From Lewinellaceae bacterium (GTDB lineage Bacteria > Bacteroidota > Bacteroidia > Chitinophagales > Saprospiraceae), in contig JADJSY010000012.1 in NCBI GenBank assembly GCA_016711435.1, forward strand, positions 91,217 to 155,216: a stretch of 64,000 bases of DNA, given 5' to 3'. A model generated the notes under the pieces. The model was not told the origin of the DNA. It worked only from the letters and a program-made list of their open reading frames with translations, and did not search any database. Position 1 is the stretch's first letter; each line of letters starts with the position of its first letter. Positions 48,296 to 59,516 of the stretch are shown here, one piece after another. The position numbers were made by a program, and so were the translations under genes.

Positions 48296-51200
48296 ATGAA
48301 GCGATTACTACTTTCATTATTAGTCGCACTGATTGCTATGTCCGTATCTGCACAACGCAAGGTAGACGGGCAAATCAGTGACCGCTCAACAGGAGAATCC
48401 TTAGTAGGCGCTACCGTAGTCCGTAAAGGTAGCAACAAAGGCACCACGTCCAGCATCGACGGTACTTTTTCCATTGCGGCGCCCAGTGAATCGTCTGTCC
48501 TGATCGTCACCTATACCGGCTACGAAACACAGGAAATAACTGTCGGTTCTCAGGCAAAGATCAGCATCCAGATGGTCCCCAGCGCAACCCTCGTAGAGGA
48601 GGTGGTCGTGATTGGTTATGGTAAACAAATCAAGTCTACCCTCACCGGCAACATTGCCAAAATCGGGGGAGAGAATTTGAAGGCCATGCCTGTTGTATCT
48701 ATCGAGCAGGCTATGCAGGGCCAGGCTGCCGGTGTATTTGTGGAAAGTGTGAATGGCAAACTGGGCGCCGCCATGCGTGTTCGGGTGCGCGGGGTCGGTT
48801 CTATCAACGCAGGCACCGAGCCTTTGTATGTAATTGATGGTATTCCGATTGCCAAAGATGCCCGCAATACATCGGGTGGTTCGCTCAATCCTTTGGCCGA
48901 CCTCAATTTCAACGATGTGGAATCCATTGAAGTGCTGAAAGACGCATCGGCCAAAGCGATCTATGGTGCGCGCGGTTCGAACGGCGTGGTGCTGATCACG
49001 ACCAAATCGGGAAAAAGTGGTCGTCGCGTATCGAATTAGACGTGCAGGCGGGCGTAAGTATGCCACGACCGGCAAACGCGAATTCTGAATGCTGCCGAAT
49101 ATGTCGATCTTTTTACAGAAGCAGCCAATAACTCGGATGACATCGAAGGCGTTACCTACGACGATCAAAATTCTTGGACGCAGTTTGTTTTCGGTCGCTT
49201 CAACCGCTATTCGGGTCGCAACGACAGTTGGATGGCAAAAGTGGACCGCACAGACTGGCAGGATGAGGCCCTGCGTACAGGTAGTCTCACCAATGCCAAC
49301 CTCTCTTTTTCGGGAGGCAATGATAAAATGCGCTACTACGCCAGCAGCAATTATGGTAAAACAGAAGGCATCCTGGTGGGCAATAACCTGGAAAAAATGG
49401 GCGGCCGCCTGAATGTTGATTTTGATGCGACGGATCGACTGCGCATCGGAGTCAACCTGAGCCTTGCGCGTACGATTACCGATCAGGTATCCGATGACAA
49501 TGCGTTCTCCACGCCGATGCAGTTGGTGGCTATGTCGCCTATTACGCCTACCCGCGATGCGGATGGCGTGTTGTATGACCGACCTGTCACTACTTATTAC
49601 AATGGTTTGATCGACCTGGAAGACGCTCAGCGCAAGGTGATTTCTTTCCGCAGTATCGCCAATATCTCCGGCGATTACAAGTTCAACGAACACTTTGGAT
49701 TGCGCGTGGAAGGCTCGGCCAACCTGTACAATGTACGCGATGACGCTTTCTTCGGTAAACGTACCGATAACGGTAACGACAGCCGGGGTTATGCCTACTC
49801 CGCGTTCGCCGGCGCCACCGATTACAATACCAATGCAGTGTTCCACTGGGATCAGGATTTTGATCAGCATGCACTTGGCCTTGACCTCGGTACGGAATTG
49901 TTTACCAGCGAATACACCCGCACTTTTGTGGAAGGCGAACAATTTCCAAGTGACGAATTCAAAACACTCGCCAGCGCGGCATCTATTACCTCGGGTACTT
50001 CTACCATTACCAATTATAGTTTCCTGTCCTATTTCGGTCGTGCCCGGTATAATTTTAACCGCAAATACCTGCTTAATGTAAGCGCTCGTGTAGACGGCTC
50101 TTCCCGTTTTGGTAAAGACAACCGCTATGCATTCTTCCCGGCTGCTTCCGTCGGCTGGGTTTTGAGCGAAGAGGCCTTCCTGAAAGACAATGCGGTATTG
50201 AGTTTTTTAAAACTTCGCGCATCCTGGGGCGTGAGCGGAAATGCTGATATCGGCAATTTCCAGTCGCTCGGATTGTATGGCGCAGGCAGCTACGATGCCA
50301 CGAGCACGCTCACCCCCAACCAGATTGCCAACCCGCAACTGACCTGGGAAAAAAGCGCCGAATCTGATTTCGGTATTGACTTTGGTCTCTTCGATAACAG
50401 ACTGAATGGTGAAATTGACTATTACGTTAAAAACACGACCGATCTCTTGTTGAATGTGCCGGTGCCTGCAACCTCGGGTTTCACGACACAATTCCAGAAT
50501 ATCGGCGAACTACAAAACAAGGGTATAGAATTTACCCTGAACTCCAATAACCTGGTTGGAAAGTTCTCCTGGACCACCTCCCTGAACCTGGCAGCCAATA
50601 AAAATAAAGTAGTATCGCTGGCCAATGGACAAACCATTATTAACAATGACATCAATGTTGTCAAAGTAGGCGCTCCGATCGGTACATTTTACGGCGCCGA
50701 TTACGCCGGCGTGGACCCTGCCAATGGCGATGCGATCTGGTACATCAATGAGACAGACGACAATGGTAATATTGTGAATGCCGGTGCTACGACCAATGAC
50801 TTTAACGAAGCGAATTTTGTAGAAATCGGCTCACCGCTGCCCACTTTAATCGGCGGTCTCGACAATACCTTTTCCTTTGCCGGTTTAACGCTCAATGTTC
50901 GTTTTCAAGGCCAGACAGGCAATAAAATCCACAATGGAGGCGGTGGCTTCATGTCCTGTAACGCATGCTGGTTCGATAACCAAACCCGCGACCAACGGGA
51001 TCGCTGGCAAAATCCGGGCGATGTGACCCAAGTGCCGGAAGCCCGCCTCGGATACAGCAACGGCGACCAACTTCGCAGCACCCGCTACATCAGCGACGGC
51101 TCTTACCTGCGCCTGAAAAACGTCACGCTTGCGTATGATTTCCCAACCAAATTGCTCAGCAAAGCCAAAATCCGTGACCTGCGCCTGTACGTTACCGGTA

Positions 51201-51346
51201 CCAACATGCTGACATTTACCAAATACAAGGGCTGGGACCCGGAAGTGACAGCCGACTATCTGGCTTCCAACATCGTGTATGGAGTGGACTTCTATTCTGC
51301 ACCGCAGCCCAAAAACTTTGTAGCAGGTATCAGGATTGGGTTTTAA
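48296..51346 (+). CDS. SusC/RagA family TonB-dependent outer-membrane transporter; one frameshift
   Basis: Reconstructed at about 1015 residues. A signal peptide (ends VSAQ) is followed by a carboxypeptidase-like domain (GQISDRSTGESLVGATVVRKG), the SusC-type junction EEVVVIGYGKQIKSTLTG, a TonB plug (VRVRGVGSINAGTEPLYVIDGIP, IEVLKDASAKAIYGARGSNGVV) and a 22-strand-type barrel ending FVAGIRIGF. The frame breaks near 49020 (TTKSGKSG then RIELDVQAG) and possibly near 49085. It imports a glycan, peptide or other nutrient together with the SusD partner 32 nt downstream. The substrate is not predictable here. Confidence 0.94.
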
Positions 51347-51378
51347 TCCACATTTTCCATCATTTAAACATCAAAAAA

Positions 51379-52478
51379 ATGAAGTCATATAAACTTTGGT
51401 CGCTTGTCTTAGCCATGACGTGTCTGGCTGCCTGCGACAAAAAACTCGACCTCGAGCCGGCGCAAAGTATCAGCGAAACCCTGGCGCTCGATAACGATGA
51501 GAACGTAAAATCTGTATTATTGGGCGCTTACGATGCGCTGGCATTAGACGGCCTTTTTGGCGGCAATACGATACGCGATGCCGAGTTGATCGCTGCGGAT
51601 GGCGAAATCCGCTGGGTTGGTACCTACGAAGGGGCCGCGCGATGTATACAATCACCAGATGATTGCAGAAAATGGAGAAGCCGAAAATATGTGGGTAGAT
51701 GCCTACAACACCATTAATATTTGCAACAATGTACTGGAAGCATTAACCATTGTGAATGCAGACGACCGTGCACAGGTGGAGGGAGAAGCCCGCTGGATTC
51801 GCGCCATGGCTTATTTCCAGTTGGTTCGTTTTTATGGTCAGGCGTATCAGTCAGGCGGCAACAATTCGCAACTGGGCGTTCCACTGGTATTGCGCGCCAC
51901 CCGGCAGATCGACGACGCCAGTTTTGTGCCGCGCAGTACGGTGGAAGCGTGTTATACCCAAATTTTAGAGGACATCACACAGGCGAAAACCTTGTTGCCG
52001 GAAGAAAACGGCGTACGCGCCAATCGATGGCGATATTGAAATCCAGCAAAAACACCTCAATTTATACAGTGCAGGGGATGACCGACTTGCACTGCACTAT
52101 GCAGGAGCAGGAGCGACCCGTACCGGCAAATGGCGGGATCAATACAACAACCAGTCCGTGATCCGCCTGGCAGAAATGTACCTGATCCGTGCGGAGTCTA
52201 ACGCCCGCCTCGGCACTTCCGTAGGCGATACCGTTGTTGCCGATTACAATGCCGTTCATACCCGGGCCGGTCTTTCGGCTAAAAATGTTGTGACACTCGA
52301 CGATATTTTACTCGAGCGCCGCCTCGAACTGGCGCATGAAGGGCATCGTATCCACGATATCAAACGCCTCAAAGGTTCCGTAGACGGCCTGAACTGGGAT
52401 GATGAAAAACTGCTGTATCCGATTCCGGCCCGCGAGTTAGAAGCGAACGCAAAACTCGAGCAAAACCCGGGTTATTGA
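51379..52478 (+). CDS. SusD/RagB family nutrient-binding lipoprotein, shortened in the middle; frameshifts
   Basis: Reconstructed at about 366 residues. The lipobox LAACDKK gives Cys19. The N-terminal SusD-like part (LDLEPAQSIS, WVDAYNTINICNNVLEAL, GEARWIRAMAYFQLVRFYGQAY) and the C-terminal RagB part (VIRLAEMYLIRAESNARLG, ERRLELAHEGHRIHDIKRL, YPIPARELEANAKLEQNPGY) are clear. Between GVRANRW (about 52028) and the C-terminal part only about 120 bp remain, where relatives usually have about 100 residues more. Frame breaks lie near 51640 and 52033. A true internal deletion or a collapse in the assembly could explain this. It pairs with the upstream SusC. Confidence 0.88.
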
Positions 52479-52557
52479 TTGCTTTAATAAGCGCCTGAAA
52501 CTTAAGTAATCACGCAAAATTAGTTTGAACTAATTCTTTTGCAACTCATTGGTTACT

Positions 52558-52592
52558 ATTGCCTTTTGTCCTTTGCAATTTTGCCCTTTTAC
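52558..52592. repeat. Word array, dialect H (reverse orientation)
   Basis: TTGCCTTTTGTCCTTTGCAA-like words lie just before the SusD terminator. They are the reverse complement of the words at 25698-25740. The wider gap 52479-52883 also holds the terminator at 52600 and a GC-rich stretch around 52660-52760 with internal dyads (GGCTGCTTTAGCTGCC), but no gene. Confidence 0.45.
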
Positions 52593-52599
52593 TTAGTGT

Positions 52600-52639
52600 C
52601 CCGAATTTTTCCCATCAGGAAAAATTCGGGATTTTTTTT
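52600..52639 (+). terminator. Intrinsic terminator after the SusCD operon
   Basis: Arms CCCGAATTTTTCC (52600-52612) and GGAAAAATTCGGG (52618-52630) form a perfect 13-bp stem with a 5-nt loop. Eight T follow at 52632-52639. This is a textbook rho-independent terminator about 120 nt past the SusD stop. Confidence 0.92.
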
Positions 52640-52883
52640 GCCCGGAAGGTATCTGGTATTAGGCTCCATGTACCGGCTGCTTTAGCTGCCGGAAAATACC
52701 CGGTAATGCTATGGGTTTTGTGCAAACGCTTGGCCTGCTGCGGCTAAAGCCGCCGCTACATCAAAAACCTACCATTTTAGTGGTATTTCTATCCAGCAAG
52801 GGTAAGGTTTTTTTAAAGTTGCGATCGTATGGAAAGTCCGCCCCCATGGACGACCCATCTTTTCAAACTTTAATGCTTTTCCT

Positions 52884-55709
52884 ATGAATCTCTCTGCTCA
52901 ATTTCCGAAATGCTCCAAAAGCCTGCTCACAGCATTGCTGATCATCCTTTCCTCCCAGCTCTTCGCTCAAACCTTCCAAACCGCCGTCGGCTATCCGCTG
53001 CCTACCAATGAGCGCGGCGTAAGCGGCCTTATCGCCAACAACGGCGACTACCTGATGCTCGGCAGCAACTTCAGCCATCCCAGCGGCTTTTTCAACCCCG
53101 CTGGCGATATGCAGCTGGTGCGGCTCGACAACCTCGGCAACATCATTCAGCCTTGCAAAATCATCGGCCAGGATGTAGGCGAAACGGCTGTCTGGATCGA
53201 AAAAGCAACGGACTGCGCCAATACCGCCGGTTATATCATTGCTGGAAACGAGTTCAACGGTCCAGCGCACAATATGCTGCTGACGTTTACCAATGCGGCC
53301 GGCAACCCGGTTTGGGTGAAACGTATCGGCACGCTCAACGACGATGAGCAAAGTGTTTGTGTAAAACAGGACGGCGCTCGAAATTTTATCCTCGTCGGCA
53401 CCAAAACCGACGCCAATACGGGACTTTCCTCTATTCACGCGGTCAAAACAGACTGCGCCGGTAATTTGATTTGGGAACGGGTGTACAGCCTGAACGTATC
53501 CGTTAAAACGGCATCCGTTACGGCATTTGCCACTTCCCCAAACGCCTGCCCTAACCTGCCCAATGCGTATTTTATCACAGGTACAACAGCCGCCAGCGCC
53601 ATCGGCAATGAAGAAGTATTGATCCTCAGTGTAAATGCCACCACCGGCGGGGTATCCTGGATGAAAACATACGACGTCGCACCAGGCGCTGCGGACGTTG
53701 CAACCTGTATCCAGGGCAATTGCTCCGGCCCGGCGCCGGCTGCCGGAAGCCTGTGGGTGTCCGGGTATTCCCTCGAAACAAGCGGAACGGATCCCAAAAA
53801 AGTGATGATGCTGCAAACGGATATCAGCGGAAACCTGCTTTGGGCCAACAACTACGACGTGCAAAACAGTACCCTGGAACTGGCTACACATTTCCAGTTT
53901 GCTGCCAATGGCAAACTCGTACTCACCGGTAAAGCAGAAGATTCCGGGTGTCAGCGACCCGCCTGAAATCGGCCAGTGCCTGCTGATGCGCATGGACAAT
54001 GACGGAAACTCCGTGGACTGGACAAGGGTGTACACCATGGGCTTCGCCTCGCAGGGCAATCGAGTGGAACCCACTGCAGCAGATGAATATTTCATAACCG
54101 GGCACACTTACGAGATCATTGCAATTCAGCAGTTTGACTACAACATCCTGGCGATCAAAACCGACACCCTCGGCCAAACTACTTCGTCCTGCTTTCACAG
54201 CCCGGAAACGGTTATTGTTCCACGACAGCCGGTGACAACCAGCGTGCAGCCAACCCCGACCATTCCGCAGGACTTTTTTGGCAGCAGCCTGCTGACCGTG
54301 TTATACCAGGAGAAGCAAACATTTTGCCCGAAACCGCCGCCGATTGACCCTTGCGACACCATCGGTTTGAACGCCAACTTCACTTTTAGCGTCAGCGGCA
54401 ACACGATAACGTTTACCGACCTGAGCACTGTAACCGGCGGCGGCATCAGCGGCTGGTACTGGGAATTTGGAGACGCAGGGAACAGCAATAGCCAGAACCC
54501 TGTGCATACATACGCCGGCACGGGTGTTTACACCGTTTGCCTTACGGTAGCGTATGTCAATTCCGGTTCCGCAACGGTGTGCCGGGACACGATCTGTAAA
54601 GATATTTTTGTAGAAATCCTTACCGACGGTTGCCTTTGCGATTCTTCCTTTTTTGCAGACGTTGCCCAGGGCTTTACTACGTCAGGCGCCAACCCGATCG
54701 GCTTTACGCCTGTTGCGCTCGACACCTGCGATACGGTACTTTGGATGTGGGGCGACGGCTCACCCAATGACAATTCAGCAGGCAACGCCACTGTTTTTCA
54801 TACCTATACCAGTTCGGGTACCTACTTTGTATGCATGGTGGTCACGCGTATCTCCATCAATGGTTTGGTATGTAAACGAGAATTTTGCATCCCTGTCCAG
54901 GTTACTTCGGAGCCCCAGTTGTGCCAGGACAATATTGTGCTGAACGGCAATTTTAGCGCCGGTCTTGCACCCGGTAACCTCGGTTTCGGCGGTACGGTAA
55001 ATAACTGGAGCACCTGGACCAACTCGCCGCAGGTTATTTTAGGCGACACCTGCCAGGATGCCGGCGCGATTCAGATGTGGGGCAACCAGGTAGTAGGTGA
55101 AAGTATTCAGCAACCCGTGTCGTTCGTCATGGGCGGTATCTACGAAATCGCTTTTTGTGGAAAATGGCTCAATACTGTGCAGGACAGCGTGCGCTTTCGG
55201 TTCCGGGCTTCTACGGGTTTGCCGGGGAGTTACCTGAATTGCTCGGGCACTTGCGACGAAATGTACCTTTCGCCCGTACTGACCACCAGTTGGGTGACCT
55301 ACACTTCTGCGCCCTGGACGGCCACGCAGAACTACAACACCCTGACTATCAGTGTCTGGAACAATTACCCCATCAACGACGGCGCGTATGTTTCCTGGTC
55401 CAGAATCGACGATGTGTGCATCCGGCGTATCGGCACCTCGGCCACGCATGAAACCACCGGCGCTGTGGATGCCACGTTGTTTCCGAACCCGACCAGCGGC
55501 GACGTGACCATCCGTTTCAATGAAACACTCGATGCGGCGACACAGATCAGCGTGATGGATTTGACCGGCAGAACAATCCTGCAAACCATAGCGGAAGAAG
55601 GGACAGCAGCCTGAATCTTTCCCTCGGTCGTTACCCTGCCGGTATTTACATGGTGCGCGCTTTGCGCAGCGGCCGTGCGGTTTGGGCGGAGAAAGTGGTG
55701 AAAGAGTGA
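52884..55709 (+). CDS. Secreted PKD-domain protein with type IX secretion C-terminal sorting domain; frameshifts
   Basis: Reconstructed at about 941 residues. A signal peptide (ends QLFAQ) precedes a beta-propeller-like region with repeated GYIIAGNEF, FILVGTKTD, YFITGTT and WVSGYS strands. Two PKD domains follow (FTFSVSGNTITFTDLS...WEFGDAGNSNSQNPVHTYAG; then DTVLWMWGDGSPND...HTYTSSGTYFV). A jelly-roll-like segment and a C-terminal sorting domain of type A (ATLFPNPTSGDVTIRF, ISVMDLTGRTIL) end the protein. Frame breaks lie near 53935 and 55603; the true end is VVKE at 55709. It is expected to be exported by the type IX system and attached to or released from the cell surface. Confidence 0.9.
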
Positions 55710-55726
55710 GATGAAATGGCACACTG

Positions 55727-55757
55727 TTTAAAAATCCGTGTGCCATTTATACTTTTG
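55727..55757 (+). promoter_or_regulatory. Bacteroidota promoter of the GNAT gene
   Basis: TTTA at 55727-55730 and TACTTTTG at 55750-55757 with exactly 19 nt spacing. The box matches TANNTTTG fully and the -33 element is one base off. The ATG at 55777 is 20 nt downstream. Confidence 0.65.
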
Positions 55758-55776
55758 CCCCTGAAAACAATCCGCT

Positions 55777-56205
55777 ATGACAGACATCCGGGTACTCACC
55801 CAAAAATCAGAAATGCTTCCTTTATACCCGCTCATCCGTCAGCTTAGCCCCAAAGTGACCGAGGAGCGCTACGCCTATATGCTCGATGACATGCTGGCGC
55901 ACGGTTACCGTATGGCTGCCGTTTTTGATGAAGGGATATGCCTCGGACTTTCGGGCTTCTGGGTGAGCACAAAAATCTACAGCGGCAGGTACATGGAACT
56001 GGATAATGTGGTGATCGACGCGGCCCATCGCTCTCAAGGTATCGGCAAAATGCTGTATGACTTTTTATATGAGATTGCCGTTCAGGAAGGCTGCGAAATG
56101 CTGATGCTGGACGCATACCTGGAAAATGAAAAAGCGCATGCGTTTTATGAAAGAGAAGGTTTTTTCAAGCGGGGATTTCATTTTCTGAACAACATTATTA
56201 ACTGA
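55777..56205 (+). CDS. GNAT family N-acetyltransferase
   Basis: A 142-residue cytosolic acetyltransferase. The acetyl-CoA binding loop reads VVIDAAHRSQGIGKMLYDFL (the Q/RxxGxG/A motif as RSQGIG), followed by the C-terminal EKAHAFYEREGFFKRGFHF typical of GNAT enzymes. It is complete and intact. The acceptor substrate is unknown. It has its own promoter and ends in a stop codon overlapping the first word of a dialect F palindrome. Confidence 0.9.
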   Translation: MTDIRVLTQKSEMLPLYPLIRQLSPKVTEERYAYMLDDMLAHGYRMAAVFDEGICLGLSGFWVSTKIYSGRYMELDNVVIDAAHRSQGIGKMLYDFLYEIAVQEGCEMLMLDAYLENEKAHAFYEREGFFKRGFHFLNNIIN

Positions 56206-56325
56206 GTATTTGAGGATACGAGTATTCGAGTATTTGATTGATAACTTATGTTTTGTTTGTAGACTCCGGTTTTCGCATGGGTTGTCAGTCAAATACTCGA
56301 ATACTCAGTTCCTCAAATACTCAAT
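56204..56325. repeat. Convergent-gene palindrome, dialect F
   Basis: The left arm starts inside the GNAT stop codon (GAGTATTTGAGGATACGAGTA words, 56204-56245). The right arm 56286-56325 is the reverse complement (GTCAGTCAAATACTCGAATA, CTCAAATACTCAA). The second, convergent GNAT-like gene ends 3 nt later at 56328. Confidence 0.85.
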
Positions 56326-56327
56326 TT

Positions 56328-56630
56328 TCATACATTAATTCCGCCGCCAGCAGTTTTCCATTCCGGGTGCTTTTTTACATAAGCCGATACGAAGGGACAA
56401 AGCGGTATCAGTTTAAGTTTGTTTTCTTCCAGGTAGTGTAGCGTTTTCTCCACAATGGCATTGCCTACACCTTTACCCGCCAATGCAGGCGGCACTTCGG
56501 TATGCACCAAAAACATGCGGTCTTTTTGCAAGTCGTATTCGATTTTTGCCTTGACGTTCTCTACCACCATCTCGAATTGGCGGGATAACTCGTTGTTTAC
56601 TAAGGGAATATCTTCAAATGTAGTTTCCAT
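56328..56630 (-). CDS. GNAT-like small N-acetyltransferase (YjdJ type)
   Basis: A 100-residue protein of the compact YjdJ/Gcn5-related N-acetyltransferase type. The signature is KIEYDLQKDRMFLVHTEVPPALAGKGVGNAIVE, in which GKGVGNAIV is the acetyl-CoA loop. CPFVSAYVKKHPEW, nearly diagnostic for this family, follows. It is complete. Function in cells is unknown. It is convergent with the GNAT gene across the dialect F palindrome. Upstream, GGTTTGAGTGGTTTGAAAGT dialect J words lie at 56652-56688. Confidence 0.88.
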   Translation of the reverse strand: METTFEDIPLVNNELSRQFEMVVENVKAKIEYDLQKDRMFLVHTEVPPALAGKGVGNAIVEKTLHYLEENKLKLIPLCPFVSAYVKKHPEWKTAGGGINV

Positions 56631-56651
56631 AGACTTTAGTTTATAGTCAGG

Positions 56652-56855
56652 TTTGAGTGGTTTGAAAGTGTTTAATGGTTTGGAATCTTCGCTCTAAGGC
56701 ATTTGTACTGATTTTTCGTTCAAAACCACTTTGTACTGAGTGTAAAAAGGTAAACAGCAAAGGGTGGGGTGGGGTTTAATAATGGAGTATTTGAGGGTGT
56801 GAGTATTCGAGTATATGACTGATAACAAATAACTAATAACGGATAACTACGTAAG
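56652..56855. repeat. Gap with dialect J, F and G word arrays
   Basis: Words GGTTTGAGTGGTTTGAAAGT (56652-56688, dialect J), GAGTATTTGAGGGTGTGAGTA (about 56784-56812, dialect F) and TGACTGATAACAAATAACTA (56817-56850, dialect G) follow one another without clear second arms. No gene is seen in the 313-nt gap. Confidence 0.5.
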
Positions 56856-56870
56856 TCCCTTGCCCGCTAT

Positions 56871-56902
56871 AAAAAAAGTGCCGGGCCTTAGAGGCTCGGC
56901 AC
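56871..56902 (-). terminator. Intrinsic terminator of the DUF2383 gene
   Basis: Arms GTGCCGGGCC (56878-56887) and GGCTCGGCAC (56893-56902) form a 10-bp stem with one G-T pair. On the minus strand seven T follow (complement of 56871-56877). It lies about 40 nt past the stop codon. Confidence 0.82.
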
Positions 56903-56943
56903 AAAAATAAAATATAGTCAAAAACAATTGCTTACAGTACACT

Positions 56944-57411
56944 CTATCTGCTGATGTTTTCATTCACATCGGCATAGGTTTTTATCATTTGGTGAGCGTC
57001 CTGTAGTTTGGATTTTTGATTGGCAATGTACATGCGGTGTTCATCGGGCAGATGGGTTTTTGTAGTAAGCGCATCTTCATATGCTTCAACGGCGGCTTCT
57101 TCACCGAAAGCACAGGAATTAAGGATGCTTTCGCGGTCGTCGGTGACGGCAGATTTAACATCCATCCATACCCGGTAAACCTTGCCTCGTATGGTAGAAT
57201 CGGAGGCTGGTTCCTGGCCCAACATACGAACCTGTTCTTGCCAGTAGGTAATATACTGGCGACTCAGGTCGGCATTTTTTCCAAAAATAACCTTCAGGTC
57301 GATGTCTACCTTTTCGGCTTCTGACGCTGCTTTTTCATAACCGTAAACACGGTCAAAATTGATGCGGATCAACTCATTGAAGACTTCCGCAAGTGCTTCG
57401 TTATCATGCAT
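56944..57411 (-). CDS. DUF2383 / PA2169 family four-helix-bundle protein
   Basis: A 155-residue soluble ferritin-like helical protein. It has the pattern of PA2169-family proteins: LAEVFNELIRINFDRVYGYEKAASEA, LSRQYITYWQEQVRMLG, the central GKVYRVWMDVKSAVTDDRESILNSCAFGEEAAVEAYEDAL and a final helix. Related proteins are induced by stress, but no reaction is established. It is complete, with a clear terminator downstream. The 316-nt gap upstream (57412-57727) contains only weak dyads and no gene. Confidence 0.85.
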   Translation of the reverse strand: MHDNEALAEVFNELIRINFDRVYGYEKAASEAEKVDIDLKVIFGKNADLSRQYITYWQEQVRMLGQEPASDSTIRGKVYRVWMDVKSAVTDDRESILNSCAFGEEAAVEAYEDALTTKTHLPDEHRMYIANQKSKLQDAHQMIKTYADVNENISR

Positions 57412-57727
57412 ATTGAAAAATTTATGGATGAAGTAATTAAGGTTTAAAATAACTCAATCGGGTCCCTGTCAGGATGTATTTATATTCCTTAAAAAAGTAT
57501 GCCATGCCCAAACTGATGGAGTGTGCGAAAGTGTGGCATTAATTCCTCGGTGTTGTGTATCATAATGCCCAATTTGTCGCATAATATGGGGAAATACACA
57601 ATGGCGCCGCTTAAAAAGGCGATTTAGGGCTTTTGGTTCGTATATCTGCAAACGGCATATGTATTGTTGTTAACAACAAAAAAACCAGGCGTACCCTTCT
57701 AATCTAATTCCTGTCCGATAGAAAAAT

Positions 57728-59372
57728 ATGAAAAAAATCATTTGTTCCGGCGCATTGGTATTGCAGTGCTCTCCATCTGCGTTGCAGCCGCTTTTTCATT
57801 AAATTTTTATGCGAACCGGCGGCTTCAGAAAGAAATAGAACGTTTTTCTGCGAACAACAGCAAGGGGATTTATTCCCTTAGCGTAGGCGATACGGATGTG
57901 AATATCTGGAATGGCGTGTTGCGGGCGTCCGATATTGTCGTTTCCACGGATAGCACGCGCTGGGCTGCCATAAGGCAGGCATGGCCCGATTCTTTTCCAG
58001 CGCGGATTGAAATGCATATCGATGCCCTGGACGTCCGCAATGTTAACCTGATCGGATACCTGAGGAACCATACAGCCGACTTGCGTACGGTTACTATAAC
58101 CAAACCCGTCGTGAGAATAACACAGATACGCGATACCACGCAACGCGACTCAGCGAGCAATTTCGGTTTTCAGGATTGCCCAAACTCATTTTGCCCGTAG
58201 CGGATGCGATAACAATCGCCGATGTTTCTTTGAAAAATGGGGATTTTTCTTTTTTTACGCTAGAGGAAAGCGATACGTTAAAGCAGTACCTGACCGATGT
58301 GAACCTGGCACTGACGCAGGTGGACATCAGCGAAACAGCCGGCGAAATTACTTTTTGCAAGAACATTGAAATAGACCTGGGGCATTTTGAGACACGTCGC
58401 AATGAAGGCAGTCACATCATTTCATTAGACAGTTTTAGCCTGTCCAAAAATCGCCACAACATTTCATTTCGCCGATTTTCGGTGGCGCCGCTTCAAACCG
58501 AGTCAGCCTTTTTCACGCAGCAACGCTTTCGGAAGGCATATATCGCTTTCATCTGCCCGGAAATTACGCTTGCGGGATTTGACCTGGACAGACTGATACA
58601 ACACGGTTATTTCTGCGCGGATACGCTTCAATTAGAGCGGGCAATCATGACACTCACCAGCAATAAAAACCTGCCATTGCCGTACCGGAAAGTCCTTCCG
58701 AACGAACTGGCCAGAAAAACCGCCGCATTGTTTAATATTAAAAATGTGGTGGTGAAAGATTTCGACATCGGGGTAACTACCAAAGAGGCGGACGCAGATT
58801 ATCTGATCACGTTTAATCATACCTATGTTACCGCTAATAACCTTACAAATGACTCGACGCTGACGGACGACCAGCGCCCGTTTGAATTATCAGTGGAATC
58901 GAAATTTATGAACCGCGCGCCCATTAAAATGAATATGCGCGTTCCACTTTTGTCGCCCGGCTTGCAGGTCGATTACACTGCGACGATACAAAATTTTCCA
59001 TTAGCGGCCCTCAATCCCGTTATCAGCCATAAAAATGTAAACATTCAATACGGGTTTATGCAAAAGACCGACATCAGCACCTCTGTGAGAAACGGGGTAG
59101 CCCGCGGTACCGTAAAAATACAATACAAAAACCTGGAGGTACAAGTACTGCGTGCAGGCAGCCGTAAAGTTCGAAAAGTAGTAACCAAAATTGCCGACCT
59201 GCTGATCAACGAAGAAAATGTGGTCGATAACGACCCTTCCACACCCTTCAAAACCGGCGTTATTTACCACGTTAGAAACAGACAGGAAGAATTTTTTGTA
59301 TTTCTCTGGCATGCTTTACAAACGGGTCTTCTTCCGACGATTGTGCCGGCGTATGAGCGGTTGAAGAAGTAG
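57728..59372 (+). CDS. AsmA-like membrane-anchored protein; frameshifts
   Basis: Reconstructed at about 548 residues. After MKKNHLF a single N-terminal helix (GIAVLSICVAAAFSLNFY) anchors the protein, with the rest in the periplasm. Long repetitive beta-rich sequence follows (GVLRASDIVVS, ITIADVSLKNGDFSFF, NIEIDLGHFETRR, FELSVESKFMNRAPIKMNMRVPL), like AsmA/DUF748 proteins, now linked with lipid transfer between membranes. Frame breaks lie near 57743 (an A run) and 58178. It precedes an RND efflux operon by 144 nt of featureless sequence. Family assignment is by fold pattern only. Confidence 0.7.
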
Positions 59373-59516
59373 ATTTTATCCCGCAAACAATAATCTCAGG
59401 TATAAAAACCCCGAAGCAACATGTATTTTCCCGGAACAACACAACGACGTGCTACGTTATTGCCATAGTTTCACCGTTACCCAAAGCATAAAGACACCAG
59501 GTAAAATCGTAGTAAA

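Noticed and set aside
48401..49942. A 513-codon minus-strand open frame over susC
   Set aside because: Antisense shadow of a clear SusC; no family features.
52863..54107. A 414-codon minus-strand open frame over the PKD protein
   Set aside because: Antisense shadow; the plus-strand frame has signal peptide, PKD motifs and sorting domain.
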